Shown here piece after piece: positions 9,134 to 17,800 of a stretch of 64,000 nt of DNA (within the stretch, counting starts at the first letter, position 1; every line of letters starts with the position of its first letter). The DNA comes from Xanthomonas theicola. GTDB lineage: Bacteria; Pseudomonadota; Gammaproteobacteria; Xanthomonadales; Xanthomonadaceae. A model generated the notes under the pieces. That model was not told the DNA's origin. It ran no database searches and saw only the letters and a list, made by a program, of their open reading frames with translations. The translations under genes and the position numbers were made by a program. The stretch lies in assembly GCF_014236795.1 (NCBI RefSeq), contig NZ_CP049017.1, forward strand, positions 3,264,001 through 3,328,000, read 5' to 3'.

Positions 9134-10918
9134 ATGGCGGTTTATGGATTGCGCTTGATGCTGGCGGCCACGTTGCTGCTGTCGGCGCTCCCGGCTTCGG
9201 CCGCGACGTGGTGGGACGGCAAGTGGAACTACCGGGCCAAGCTCACCGTGGACACCACCTCCACCGGCGTCGGGCTGAGCCAGCCGTCCGGGCGCACCCA
9301 GGTGTTGGTGCGCCTGCATACCGGCAACTTCAACTTCGCCGACGCCAAGGCCGACGGCAGCGACGTGCGCTTCGTCGCCGGCGACGACCGCACGCCGCTG
9401 AAATACCATTTCGAGAAATACGATGGCCTGGTCGACCAGGTGGCGCTGGCCTGGGTCGACTTGCCCGACCTGCCGGCCAACGCGAGCACGCCGCTGTACG
9501 TCTACTTCGGCAATCCCGAAGCCAGCGGCGGCAGCGACGCCAAGGGCAGCTACGACGCCGATACCGTCGCGGTCTACCACTTCGCCAGCGCGCAGGCGGC
9601 CGGCGCCGACAGCACCGCCTACGCCAACAACGCCAGCGCGCCGCCGACCCTGGCCGACACCGCGCTGATCGGCGCCGGCCTGCGCCTGGACGGGCGCGCG
9701 CCGGTGACGGTGCCGGCCTCGACCTCGCTGACCTGGCCGGCGGCACAGCCGGCAACCGTGTCGCTGTGGGCCAAGCCGGCCAGCGCCGATGCCTCCGGCG
9801 TGCTGCTGGCGCTGCCCGGCGCGTTGACCCTGCGCCTGGAACAGGGCCGTGTGGTGGCCGAGGTCGGCGCGGCCGCGGCCAACGCGCAGATCGCCGCCAG
9901 CACCACGCTGCCGGCCGACGCCTGGGCGCATGTGGCGCTGCGCAGCGACGGCAAGACCGCGACCCTGTTCGTCAACGGCCGGCCCGCCGGCGACGGCGCC
10001 ACGGCGTTGCCGGCCAGCGGCGGCGGCCTGCTGCTCGGCGGCGAACCCGGCACGGCGCGGCCGAACTTCATCGGCCTGCTCGACGAGGTCGAAGTGTCCA
10101 AGCGCGCGCGCGCGATCGGCGCGATCGAAGCGGCGGCGCGCAGCCAGGGCGTGGACGCGCGGCTGCTGCGCTTCGATCCGGTGGAGCAGCGCTCCGGCGA
10201 CGCCGGCCACGGCCACTTCGGCATCCTGATCGCCGCGCTGACCCCGGATGCCTGGGCGGTGATCGGGATCCTGGCGGTGATGGCGCTGATCAGCTGGTGG
10301 GTGATGGTCGGGAAGGGGCTGTACCTCAACGCCACCGCCGGCGCCAACGCGCGCTTCCTCGACGCGTACCGCCAGCAGGTGGCCGCGCATCCGCTGCACG
10401 CGCCGCACTGGCAGCAGCTCGGCACCGCGGCCGGCGTGCGCTCCAACCTGGCGCGGCTGCTGCAGGTCGGCCAGCAGGAACTGCGCGAACGGCTGCAGGC
10501 CAGCGGAACCAACGTGGTGCGCACGCAATCGATCGCCGCGATCCGCTCGGCGCTGGACGCGGCCGCGGTGCGCGAAGGCCAGCGCATCCACAAGGGCATG
10601 GTGCTGCTGACCATCGCCATTTCCGGCGGCCCGTTCCTGGGCCTGCTCGGCACCGTGGTCGGGGTGATGATCACCTTCGCCGCGGTGGCCGCCGCCGGCG
10701 ACGTCAACATCAACGCGATCGCGCCCGGCATCGCCGCCGCGCTGCTGGCCACGGTGGCCGGCCTGGCCGTCGCGATCCCCGCGCTGTTCGGCTACAACTA
10801 CCTGCTCAGCCAGGCCGAAGCGATCTCGGCGGACATGCAGGTGTTCGTCGACGAACTGGAAAAGCGCATCGCCGAAGACTATGCCGGCGACGCGCCGGCG
10901 CGCGCGGGCGGAGGCTGA
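9134..10918 (+). CDS. ExbB/TolQ-type proton channel fused to DUF2341 and LamG-like domains
   Basis: A 594-residue protein. Residues 1-24 are a signal peptide (LRLMLAATLLLSALPASAA). Residues about 25-140 look like DUF2341 (WWDGKWNYRAKLTVD, LYVYFGNPEAS). Residues about 145-340 resemble a concanavalin/LamG jelly roll (SLWAKPASADASGVLLALPG, LFVNGRPAGD, IGLLDEVEVSKRAR). Residues about 370-590 are MotA/TolQ/ExbB: a membrane segment AVIGILAVMALISWWVMV and the paired core helices GPFLGLLGTVVGVMITFAA and AALLATVAGLAVAIPALFGY. Ordinary ExbB is about 240 residues, so some 340 extra residues would sit in the periplasm. The start at 9134 follows GGGGAGAAAGAAAG. The next gene, exbD, starts 4 bp after the stop. 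It presumably powers the TonB encoded two genes downstream. Confidence 0.88.
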   Translation: MAVYGLRLMLAATLLLSALPASAATWWDGKWNYRAKLTVDTTSTGVGLSQPSGRTQVLVRLHTGNFNFADAKADGSDVRFVAGDDRTPLKYHFEKYDGLVDQVALAWVDLPDLPANASTPLYVYFGNPEASGGSDAKGSYDADTVAVYHFASAQAAGADSTAYANNASAPPTLADTALIGAGLRLDGRAPVTVPASTSLTWPAAQPATVSLWAKPASADASGVLLALPGALTLRLEQGRVVAEVGAAAANAQIAASTTLPADAWAHVALRSDGKTATLFVNGRPAGDGATALPASGGGLLLGGEPGTARPNFIGLLDEVEVSKRARAIGAIEAAARSQGVDARLLRFDPVEQRSGDAGHGHFGILIAALTPDAWAVIGILAVMALISWWVMVGKGLYLNATAGANARFLDAYRQQVAAHPLHAPHWQQLGTAAGVRSNLARLLQVGQQELRERLQASGTNVVRTQSIAAIRSALDAAAVREGQRIHKGMVLLTIAISGGPFLGLLGTVVGVMITFAAVAAAGDVNINAIAPGIAAALLATVAGLAVAIPALFGYNYLLSQAEAISADMQVFVDELEKRIAEDYAGDAPARAGGG

Positions 10919-10922
10919 GCCG

Positions 10923-11327
10923 ATGAAGGTCCAAGGCAAGAAGCCCTACGACGACATCAACATCACGCCGATGCTGGACCTGGCGTACGTGCTGCTGGTG
11001 ATCTTCATCATCATGACCACCGCCGCGGTGCAGGGCATCAAGGTGGAACTGCCCAAGGCCAGCGCGGCCAAGCCGCTGTCCGAGCCCAAGACCAAGGTCA
11101 TCGCGATCGACAACAACGGCCAGGTCAGCCTGGACGCGGTGCCGGTGAGCATGAGCGAACTGGAACAGCAGCTGCGCAACGCGCTGGCCGGCGATGCCGA
11201 GCTGCCGGTGATGCTGCGCGGCGACCGCAGCGTGCAGTACGAGAAGGTGATGGCGGTGCTGGACCTGTGCAGCCGGCTCGGCATCGCCTCGATCGGCCTG
11301 GCCACGCAGCGCCAGGCGGCCGGCTGA
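10923..11327 (+). CDS. exbD: ExbD/TolR-family biopolymer transport protein
   Basis: A 134-residue protein with the canonical N-terminus: cytosolic MKVQGKKPYDDINITPMLDL then one membrane helix (AYVLLVIFIIMTTAAVQ). The Asp in PMLDLAYV (residue 19) is the proton-carrying residue of the family. The C-terminal periplasmic domain (VIAIDNNGQVSLD, VMLRGDRSVQYEKVM) is complete. With the ExbB fusion upstream and TonB directly downstream it completes an energising complex in the inner membrane. Start 4 bp after the exbB-like stop; stop adjoins the next start. Confidence 0.93.
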   Translation: MKVQGKKPYDDINITPMLDLAYVLLVIFIIMTTAAVQGIKVELPKASAAKPLSEPKTKVIAIDNNGQVSLDAVPVSMSELEQQLRNALAGDAELPVMLRGDRSVQYEKVMAVLDLCSRLGIASIGLATQRQAAG

Positions 11328-12002
11328 GTGGCCGCGATGGACACGCTGCAGTACACCGAGCCGCCGCGGCGCTGGCGCAAGCTTGGCGCCACGCTGCTGG
11401 CGCTGCTGGCGCTCGGCTGGCTGGCCACGCTGCTGCTGCGACCGTCGCAGCCGGGGCCGGCGCGCGCGCAGCCGCCGCGCATCACCCAGGTGATGCTGCC
11501 GCCCCCGCCCCCGCCGCCCAAGCCCGAGCCGGAATCGCCCAAGCCGCAGCAGCAGCCACGGCCGCTGCAGGCCGCCGAACCCACGCCGCAGCCGAAACCG
11601 GACGCCGAGCAGACCCCGCCCGGCGATCCGCTGACCGCGCCGGCCGGCCCCGGCGACAACGCCTTCGGCCTGCAGGCCGGCGACGGCGGCGGCACCATGA
11701 TCGGCGGCAAGGGCGGCGGCGGCGGCCCGTTCGCCAGCTATGCGGCCAGCGTGCAGCGCGCGGTGCAGCAGTTGCTGCAGCGCGACGAACGCACCCGCAA
11801 GGGCCGCTACAGCGCCACCGTGGCGGTGTGGCTGAACCCGGACGGCAGCATCGGCCGCCTGCAGATCCTGAGCTCGGCCGGCAAGCCGGAACTGGACGCG
11901 GCGATCGTGCGTGCGCTGCAGGACCAGCCACTGCCGCAACCGCCGCCCGCTTCCCTTCCCCAACCCATCCAGTTGCGCATCGGCGCCCTGGCGCCGGGCT
12001 GA
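11328..12002 (+). CDS. tonB: TonB-family energy transducer
   Basis: About 224 residues: a short cytosolic N-terminus, one membrane helix (LGATLLALLALGWLATLLL), a Pro-rich periplasmic linker (PPPPPPPKPEPESPKPQQQP) and a TonB C-terminal domain (YSATVAVWLNPDGSIGRLQI, ELDAAIVRALQD). The start may be the GTG at 11328, immediately after the exbD TGA, or the ATG at 11337. A Gly-rich segment (GGGTMIGGKGGGGGPF) separates linker and domain. TonB proteins carry proton-motive force to outer-membrane gated channels; here the candidate receivers are the TpsB or the porin of the same cluster, which is an inference. Confidence 0.88.
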   Translation: MAAMDTLQYTEPPRRWRKLGATLLALLALGWLATLLLRPSQPGPARAQPPRITQVMLPPPPPPPKPEPESPKPQQQPRPLQAAEPTPQPKPDAEQTPPGDPLTAPAGPGDNAFGLQAGDGGGTMIGGKGGGGGPFASYAASVQRAVQQLLQRDERTRKGRYSATVAVWLNPDGSIGRLQILSSAGKPELDAAIVRALQDQPLPQPPPASLPQPIQLRIGALAPG

Positions 12003-12031
12003 CGCCGCGTCTCGCACCAAGGAACCCCAGC

Positions 12032-13729
12032 ATGAGCATTCCATTCCCGCTACACCGCCCTTCCCGGCTGCGCCTGGCGCTGCTGGCACTGCTGCTGGCG
12101 CCGGCTGCGGCCATGGCCCAGTCCGCCGCGCCCGCGATCGATCCGGCGCGGATCGACCCGCAGGTCACGCTGCGGCTGATCGACCTGCTGGTCGCCAAGG
12201 GCGTGATGACCCGCGCCCAGGCCGACGACCTGATCCGCGAAGCCGCGGCGGCGCCCGCGCCGACGGCCGCCGCCGCCGCGTCCCGGGCCCCGCCCGGCGC
12301 GGTGGTGGTGCCGTACGTGCCCGAGCCGGTGCGCCAGCAGATCAAGGACGAGCTGCGCGCCGAGGTCGCCGCACAGGCCAAGTCCGAAGGCTGGGCCGCG
12401 CCCGGCGCGCTGCCGGAATGGACCCAGCGCGTGCGCGTGTACGGCGATCTGCGCGTGCGCGGCGAAGGCGTGTTCAACGCCGACGACAACTATCCGTTCT
12501 TCCCCGACTTCGGCGACATCAACGCCGGCTCCGGCTTCGACGTGGTCGGCGCCAGCAACGCGCCATTCGTCAACACCACCCGCAACCGCAGCCGCATGCG
12601 CCTGCGCGCCCGGCTCGGGGTGAGCGCGCAGATCGCCGACTGGGTGCAGGCCGACCTGCGCCTGGCCACCGGCAGCGACCGCAGCCCGGTGTCCACCAAC
12701 CAGACCCTGGGCAGCAATGGCAACCTGTCCAAGTATTCGCTGTGGCTGGACCGCGCCGCGCTGCAGCTGACCCCCATCGACGCGCTGACCCTGTCGTTCG
12801 GCCGCTTCGCCAATCCGTTCTGGAGCAGCGAACTGGTGTTCGACAACGACCTCAACTTCGACGGCGTGGCCGCGCGCTACGACCTGGCCGCCGACGCCGC
12901 CGCCGACCTCGCGCCCTGGATCAGCGCCGGCCTGTTCCCGGTCTACAACACCGATTTCGATTTCGGCTCCACCAGCACCAGCAAGACCCGCAGCCGCGAC
13001 AAGTGGATGTACGGCGCGCAGCTGGGCCTGCGCTGGCGCTTCGCCGAGGCGATGGCGCTGCGCGTGGGCCTGGGCTATTTCCAGTACGACCGGTTCGAGG
13101 GCAAGCGCTCGGCGCCGTGCCTGGCGCCGACCGCGGCCGACAGCTGCGACAGCGACGGCGCGCGACCGCAGTTCCAGCAATTCGGCAACACCTTGTTCGC
13201 GTTGCGCAACATCGTCGCCGACCCGGCCAATCCCGGCGGTCCGCAACTGCAGTACTACGGCTACGCCAGCAAGTTCGGCGTCGCCGACCTGCACGCGCAG
13301 TTGCAGCTGGACCAGTTCGCCCCGGTCACGGTGCTGGTCGAGGCCGACGTGGTCAAGAACACCCGCTACAACGCCGCGCGCGTGCGCTCGCTCGGACCGG
13401 TCAACAACCTCGGCGACCGCGGCGTGTTCGACGGCGGCGACATGGGCTACGCGCTCAACCTCACCGTCGGCCAGCCCAAGCCGGCGCAACCGGGCGACTG
13501 GAACGTCAGCGTCGGCTACCGGTACCTGGAGTCGGACGCGGTGCCGGACGGCTTCACCGATTCGGACTTCCACCTCGGCGGCACCAACGCGCGCGGGCCG
13601 ATCGTCGGCGGCAGCTATGCGCTGGCGCGCAACACCTGGCTCGGCCTGCGCTGGCTCAGCGCCAACGAGATCTCCGGCCCGCCGTTCTCGGTGGACGTGC
13701 TGCAACTCGACCTCGGCACGGAGTTCTGA
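12032..13729 (+). CDS. Putative porin (large outer-membrane barrel)
   Basis: A 565-residue protein with signal peptide (LALLALLLAPAAAMAQ). A helical segment (VTLRLIDLLVAKGVMTRAQA) and a charged stretch ending LRAEVAAQAKSEGWAAPG come next. The barrel runs from about residue 130 with alternating aromatic strands (YGDLRVRGEGVFNADDNYPF, SFGRFANPFWSSELVF) and ends VLQLDLGTEF with a C-terminal Phe. It resembles the putative-porin family (Porin_5 type). It starts 30 bp after the tonB stop with AAGGAA upstream. Role inside a secretion cluster is unknown; it could be an outer-membrane accessory or a substrate channel. Confidence 0.8.
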   Translation: MSIPFPLHRPSRLRLALLALLLAPAAAMAQSAAPAIDPARIDPQVTLRLIDLLVAKGVMTRAQADDLIREAAAAPAPTAAAAASRAPPGAVVVPYVPEPVRQQIKDELRAEVAAQAKSEGWAAPGALPEWTQRVRVYGDLRVRGEGVFNADDNYPFFPDFGDINAGSGFDVVGASNAPFVNTTRNRSRMRLRARLGVSAQIADWVQADLRLATGSDRSPVSTNQTLGSNGNLSKYSLWLDRAALQLTPIDALTLSFGRFANPFWSSELVFDNDLNFDGVAARYDLAADAAADLAPWISAGLFPVYNTDFDFGSTSTSKTRSRDKWMYGAQLGLRWRFAEAMALRVGLGYFQYDRFEGKRSAPCLAPTAADSCDSDGARPQFQQFGNTLFALRNIVADPANPGGPQLQYYGYASKFGVADLHAQLQLDQFAPVTVLVEADVVKNTRYNAARVRSLGPVNNLGDRGVFDGGDMGYALNLTVGQPKPAQPGDWNVSVGYRYLESDAVPDGFTDSDFHLGGTNARGPIVGGSYALARNTWLGLRWLSANEISGPPFSVDVLQLDLGTEF

Positions 13730-13731
13730 GC

Positions 13732-14406
13732 ATGCCCCGCCTTCCCTCCCGCCTGGCCTGCGCCATGCTCGCGGCGACGCTGCTCGCCGTCGCACCGCTG
13801 CACGCGCAGGACAGCACCGAAACGCGGCTGCGCGAAGCACTGCGCGAGACCAGCGCGCGGTTGCGCAAGGCCGAAGCGGACCTGGTCCAGCAACAGCTGG
13901 CCACCGCCGCCGCCGAACGCGAGCGCGATGCGCTGCGTGCCGCACCATCGCCGCGCGCGACGGACGCCGACCCGGGCCGCGCCGCCGCGTTGCAGCGCCA
14001 GATCGAGCTGCTGCGGCGCGAACGCGACGCGGCGCTGGCGCAGCAACACGCACAGCAGCAGGTGCAGGCCAGAACCGCGCAGGCCGCGGCGCAGCAGGAA
14101 CAGGCGCGCGCGGCGCTGGACGCGGAACTGCGGCAGCAGCGCGTGCGGACGGCGCAGTGCGCGAGCGGCAGCCAGGCGCTGTACGCCAGCGCGCGCGAAC
14201 TGGCCGCGCTGTACCGCGACCCGGCCTTCGTGCGCTTCGTGCGCAGCCACGGCCGCGAACTGTTCGGCATGGCCAGGGTGACCCGCGAGAACCGCGTGCG
14301 CGCCCTGGAAGACCGCCTGGCCGAGCACTACGCGCAGACCCAGGCCTGCGCCGGCGCGATCGCCGCCACCGCTACCACCACCAACACGCAGGATCCGCGG
14401 CGATGA
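13732..14406 (+). CDS. Exported coiled-coil protein, function unknown
   Basis: A 224-residue protein with signal peptide (LACAMLAATLLAVAPLHAQ), then about 110 residues of Ala/Gln/Arg-rich heptads (TRLREALRETSARLRKAEAD, AALQRQIELLRRERDAALAQ) predicting a long coiled coil, then a folded-looking C-terminus (ALYASARELAALYRDPAFVR) with two Cys. It begins 2 bp after the porin stop and its stop overlaps the next start (ATGA), so it is translationally coupled. No known family recognised; a periplasmic chaperone or spacer for the giant exoprotein is a guess from context. Confidence 0.7.
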   Translation: MPRLPSRLACAMLAATLLAVAPLHAQDSTETRLREALRETSARLRKAEADLVQQQLATAAAERERDALRAAPSPRATDADPGRAAALQRQIELLRRERDAALAQQHAQQQVQARTAQAAAQQEQARAALDAELRQQRVRTAQCASGSQALYASARELAALYRDPAFVRFVRSHGRELFGMARVTRENRVRALEDRLAEHYAQTQACAGAIAATATTTNTQDPRR

Positions 14407-14780
14407 GCCGCGCCGGCGCCGCGCTGGCCTGGCCGGCATGGCTGGCATGGCTGGCATGGCTGGCGCTGGCCGCGCACGCCAGTGGCGCGGCGGCCGCGCC
14501 GCCGGCGGCGACGGCGCCCTGCGTGCAGGTGCAGGCCGGCACGCAGGTCGCCGGCCAGTTGCACTGCCTCAATCAGGCGCTGCGCACCGCGGCCGCCGGC
14601 GCCCGCACCGGCGGCGTCCCGCCGCTGGCCGCCGCCGCGACCGCGCTGGATCCGCTGCAGCGCGGACAACCCACGCCGGCCGCGCTGCGCCAACGCTACG
14701 GCAGCACCTACGGCCATTCGCTGCCCCCGCAGCGGCCACGGCCGGATTACCTTCCCGCTCCGTTCGCTCCGGCGCGCTGA
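14403..14780 (+). CDS. Small exported protein of the secretion cluster, function unknown
   Basis: A 125-residue protein overlapping the preceding gene by 4 bp (ATGA) and ending 24 bp before the giant exoprotein gene. Its signal peptide contains a short tandem array (three CTGGCATGG units at 14438-14464 give AWLAWLAWLAL). The mature part is short, with two Cys (CVQVQAGTQVAGQLHC) and a Pro-rich C-terminus (HSLPPQRPRPDYLPAPFAPA). No family recognised. The tight coupling suggests it acts with its neighbours. Confidence 0.65.
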   Translation: MSRAGAALAWPAWLAWLAWLALAAHASGAAAAPPAATAPCVQVQAGTQVAGQLHCLNQALRTAAAGARTGGVPPLAAAATALDPLQRGQPTPAALRQRYGSTYGHSLPPQRPRPDYLPAPFAPAR

Positions 14781-14804
14781 CGCGCCGCTACCGAGACCGC
14801 CGCC

Positions 14805-17800
14805 ATGTCCCGCAATCGCCGCCGCTCCCACCGTCCCCTGCGCCTGCTGCTGCTCAGCGTGGCGATCTCGGCCGCCCTGGTCGACCGCAGCCAGGCGCAG
14901 AGCAGTCCGTTCGCGCGCCGCGGCGCGGATCCGGCGGCGCAGGCCGCGGCCGCCGCACAGCGGCAGGGGCTGCAGTCGGCCGCAGCCAGCAAGCTGGCGC
15001 AGACCTCGCTGCAGGCGTTCCAGCGCGCCGCGCAGACCCGGCAGACGCTGGACGCGGCGCAGGCCGCCGCGCGCGCCGCCGCGCAAGCGGCGCAGGCCGG
15101 CCTGGTGCCCGATGGCCTGGGCAAGGGCGGCCTGCAACTGGCCGCCGGCACCCTCGTCGACCCCGGCGCGGTGCGCAGCGACGATCCGCGCCTGGGCCAG
15201 CGCAACGTCTGGCTGGGCGCGCGCGCGCCGACCCAACAGGCGGTCGACGGCGGCGTCCAGGTCACCATCCAGCAGACCCAGCCCAAGGCCATCCTCAATT
15301 GGGAGACGTTCAACGTCGGCAGCCGCACCCGCCTGCAGTTCGACCAGTCCGCCGGCGGCAGCGCGGCGGCGCAATGGATCGCACTGAACCGGGTCAACGA
15401 TCCGGACGCGGCGCCGAGCAGGATCCTGGGCAGCATCCAGGCACCCGGCCAGGTCTACCTGCTGAACCGCAACGGCGTGCTGTTCGGCGGCGCCAGCCAG
15501 GTCAATGCACATGCGCTGCTGGTGTCCTCGCTGGACCTGTTCGACCGGGACCGCGCGCGCAGCGACCGGACCTTCCTCGCCCGCGGCCTGTTCGGCGGCA
15601 GCGGGAATGACGTGGTGCTGACCGGCGTGGCCGCGATGGCCGCCGGGCAGGCCCCGGGCGACATCCGCATCGACAGCGGCGCGCGCCTGTCCAGCGGCAG
15701 CCAGGGCTACACCCTGATCGCCGCGCCGAACGTCGGCAACGCCGGCACGGTGACCGCGCAGGACGGGCAGGCGATGCTGGCGGCGGTGCTGGGCCTGCGT
15801 CAGTCGCAGGAACTGCAGGGGCTGCTCGGCTCCAGCAGCGGCACCGTCGCGCCGCTGGGTTTCACCAGCTTCACCTCCCCCACCGGCAGCGACAGGTCCG
15901 CAGTCGGCAAGCTGGACAACAGCGGCATCGTCGCGGCGACCCGCGGCAACGTCACCCTGGCCGGCTACAGCGTGCGCCAGCGCGGCCTGGTCCAGGCGAC
16001 CACCAGCATCAGCCGCCCGGGCAGCGCGCTGCTGCTGGCGATCGACCAGGAGGGCCAGGGGGGCGATAGCAAACTCGCCGACTACAGCGGCGGCGCGCTG
16101 GAACTGGCACCGGGCTCGGTCACCGCCATCCTGCCCGAGCGCGATGGCGAGACCACCACCTCCGGCGCCGCCGCGGACCTGGCATTCGTCGGCCCCCGGA
16201 TGGTCCTGGCCGGGGCGCAGATGGCCTTGCGCGGGCAGTCGCTGACCTTCGCCCCCGGCGGCCAGGTGGATCTGGTCGGCCTGGGCGCCGAGGCCACCCG
16301 GCTGCAGGGCCGGGCGCCGCTCAACAACCGGCTGCTGATCGACAGCGGCGCGCAGTTGGATGTGTCCGGCATCGCCGACGTGCAGCAGGCGATGAGCAGC
16401 AACCTGGTGCGGATCCCGCGCGTGGGCCAGAACGAACTGGCCGACGCGCCGCTGCAGCGCAACGGCGCGCTGCTGCGCCAGTCGCTGCAGTTCGACCGCC
16501 GCGCCAGCGGCGTCGGCGAGGACGGCCGGGCCTGGGTCGGCAGCCCGCTGCTCAACGCGCAGGGCCATGCCGACCAGGTGCCGCGCAAGATCGACGAGAT
16601 GCTGCTCGACGGCGGCACCATCAACATCGGCGCGCGCGACCTGGTGATCGCGCCCGGGGCGCGGGTGAACATCGATGGCGGCTACCTGCACACGCTCGGC
16701 GGCATGGTCGAGACGCCGCGCCTGCTCGGCGCCGACGGCCGCCTGTACGACCTGGCCGGCGCCGACCCGGCGCTGCGCTACCTGGGCGTCGCCGGCACCC
16801 GCACCGTCGCGCACGCGCGCTGGGGGATGAGCGAACAGTTCAGCAATCCGCTGCTGGGCAGCCGCCGCTACTACGAGAGCGACTACCTGCACGGCGGCGA
16901 CGCCGGCGCGCTGAACGTCGAACTCGGACGCCATTCCAACGGCAGCGGATTCGAACCGGGCCTGGCGCTGCTCGAGGGCGAACTCTCCGCGCAGGCGCTC
17001 GCCGGCCGCCACCAGCGCGCCAGCGGCGCACTGCCGCGGGGCGGCGCGCTGCGCATCGACAGCGATACCGGGGTGTACAGCGCGACCATCGGCACCACCA
17101 ACGCCGGCAGCGTCATCCGCGATCCACGCAGCTGGCGGATCGTCGACGCCGCCGCGGCGCTGCCGCCGGGACTGGCGCTCGGCACCCGCGCCGCCGCGGT
17201 GCCGGGCAGCGCGGCGCCGGCGCAGGAGCGCGACAACCCGCTGTTCTGGTCGCGGCTGTCCACGCGCATGGTCGACGGCAGCGGATTGCAGACGCTGGCG
17301 ATCGGCAACGCGCCACTGATCGAGGTGGCCGCCGGCACCACCCTGCAACTGGCCGACGGCGGCACGCTGTCGCTGCGCGCGCAGCGGCTGGAGATCGACG
17401 GCACGCTGGCCGCGCAGGCCGGCAGCATCGCGCTGCGCAGCGACGGCGGCCAGGCCGTTGTGTACGATCCGCGGCACGTCGGCGGCACGGGTACGCCGCG
17501 GCCGCTCGGCCGCGGCGACCTGCTGCTGGGCGCCGGTGCGCGCCTGGACGTGAGCGGGCGCTGGATCAACGACGACCGCCGCTTCGGCGCCGAACCGCAG
17601 GGCAGGGCCTTCGTCGACGGCGGCAGCATCGCCCTCGATGCGCTGCAGGCGCGCGTCACCGATCCAGCCACCGGCCGCAACAGCGACCAAAGCGGATCGC
17701 TGCGGATCGCGCCCGGCGCCGTGCTCGACGCCTCCAGCGGCGGCTACGTCGACGCCAACGGCGTGCTGGCGCTGCGCGACGGACGCCCGCTCGGCCATGG

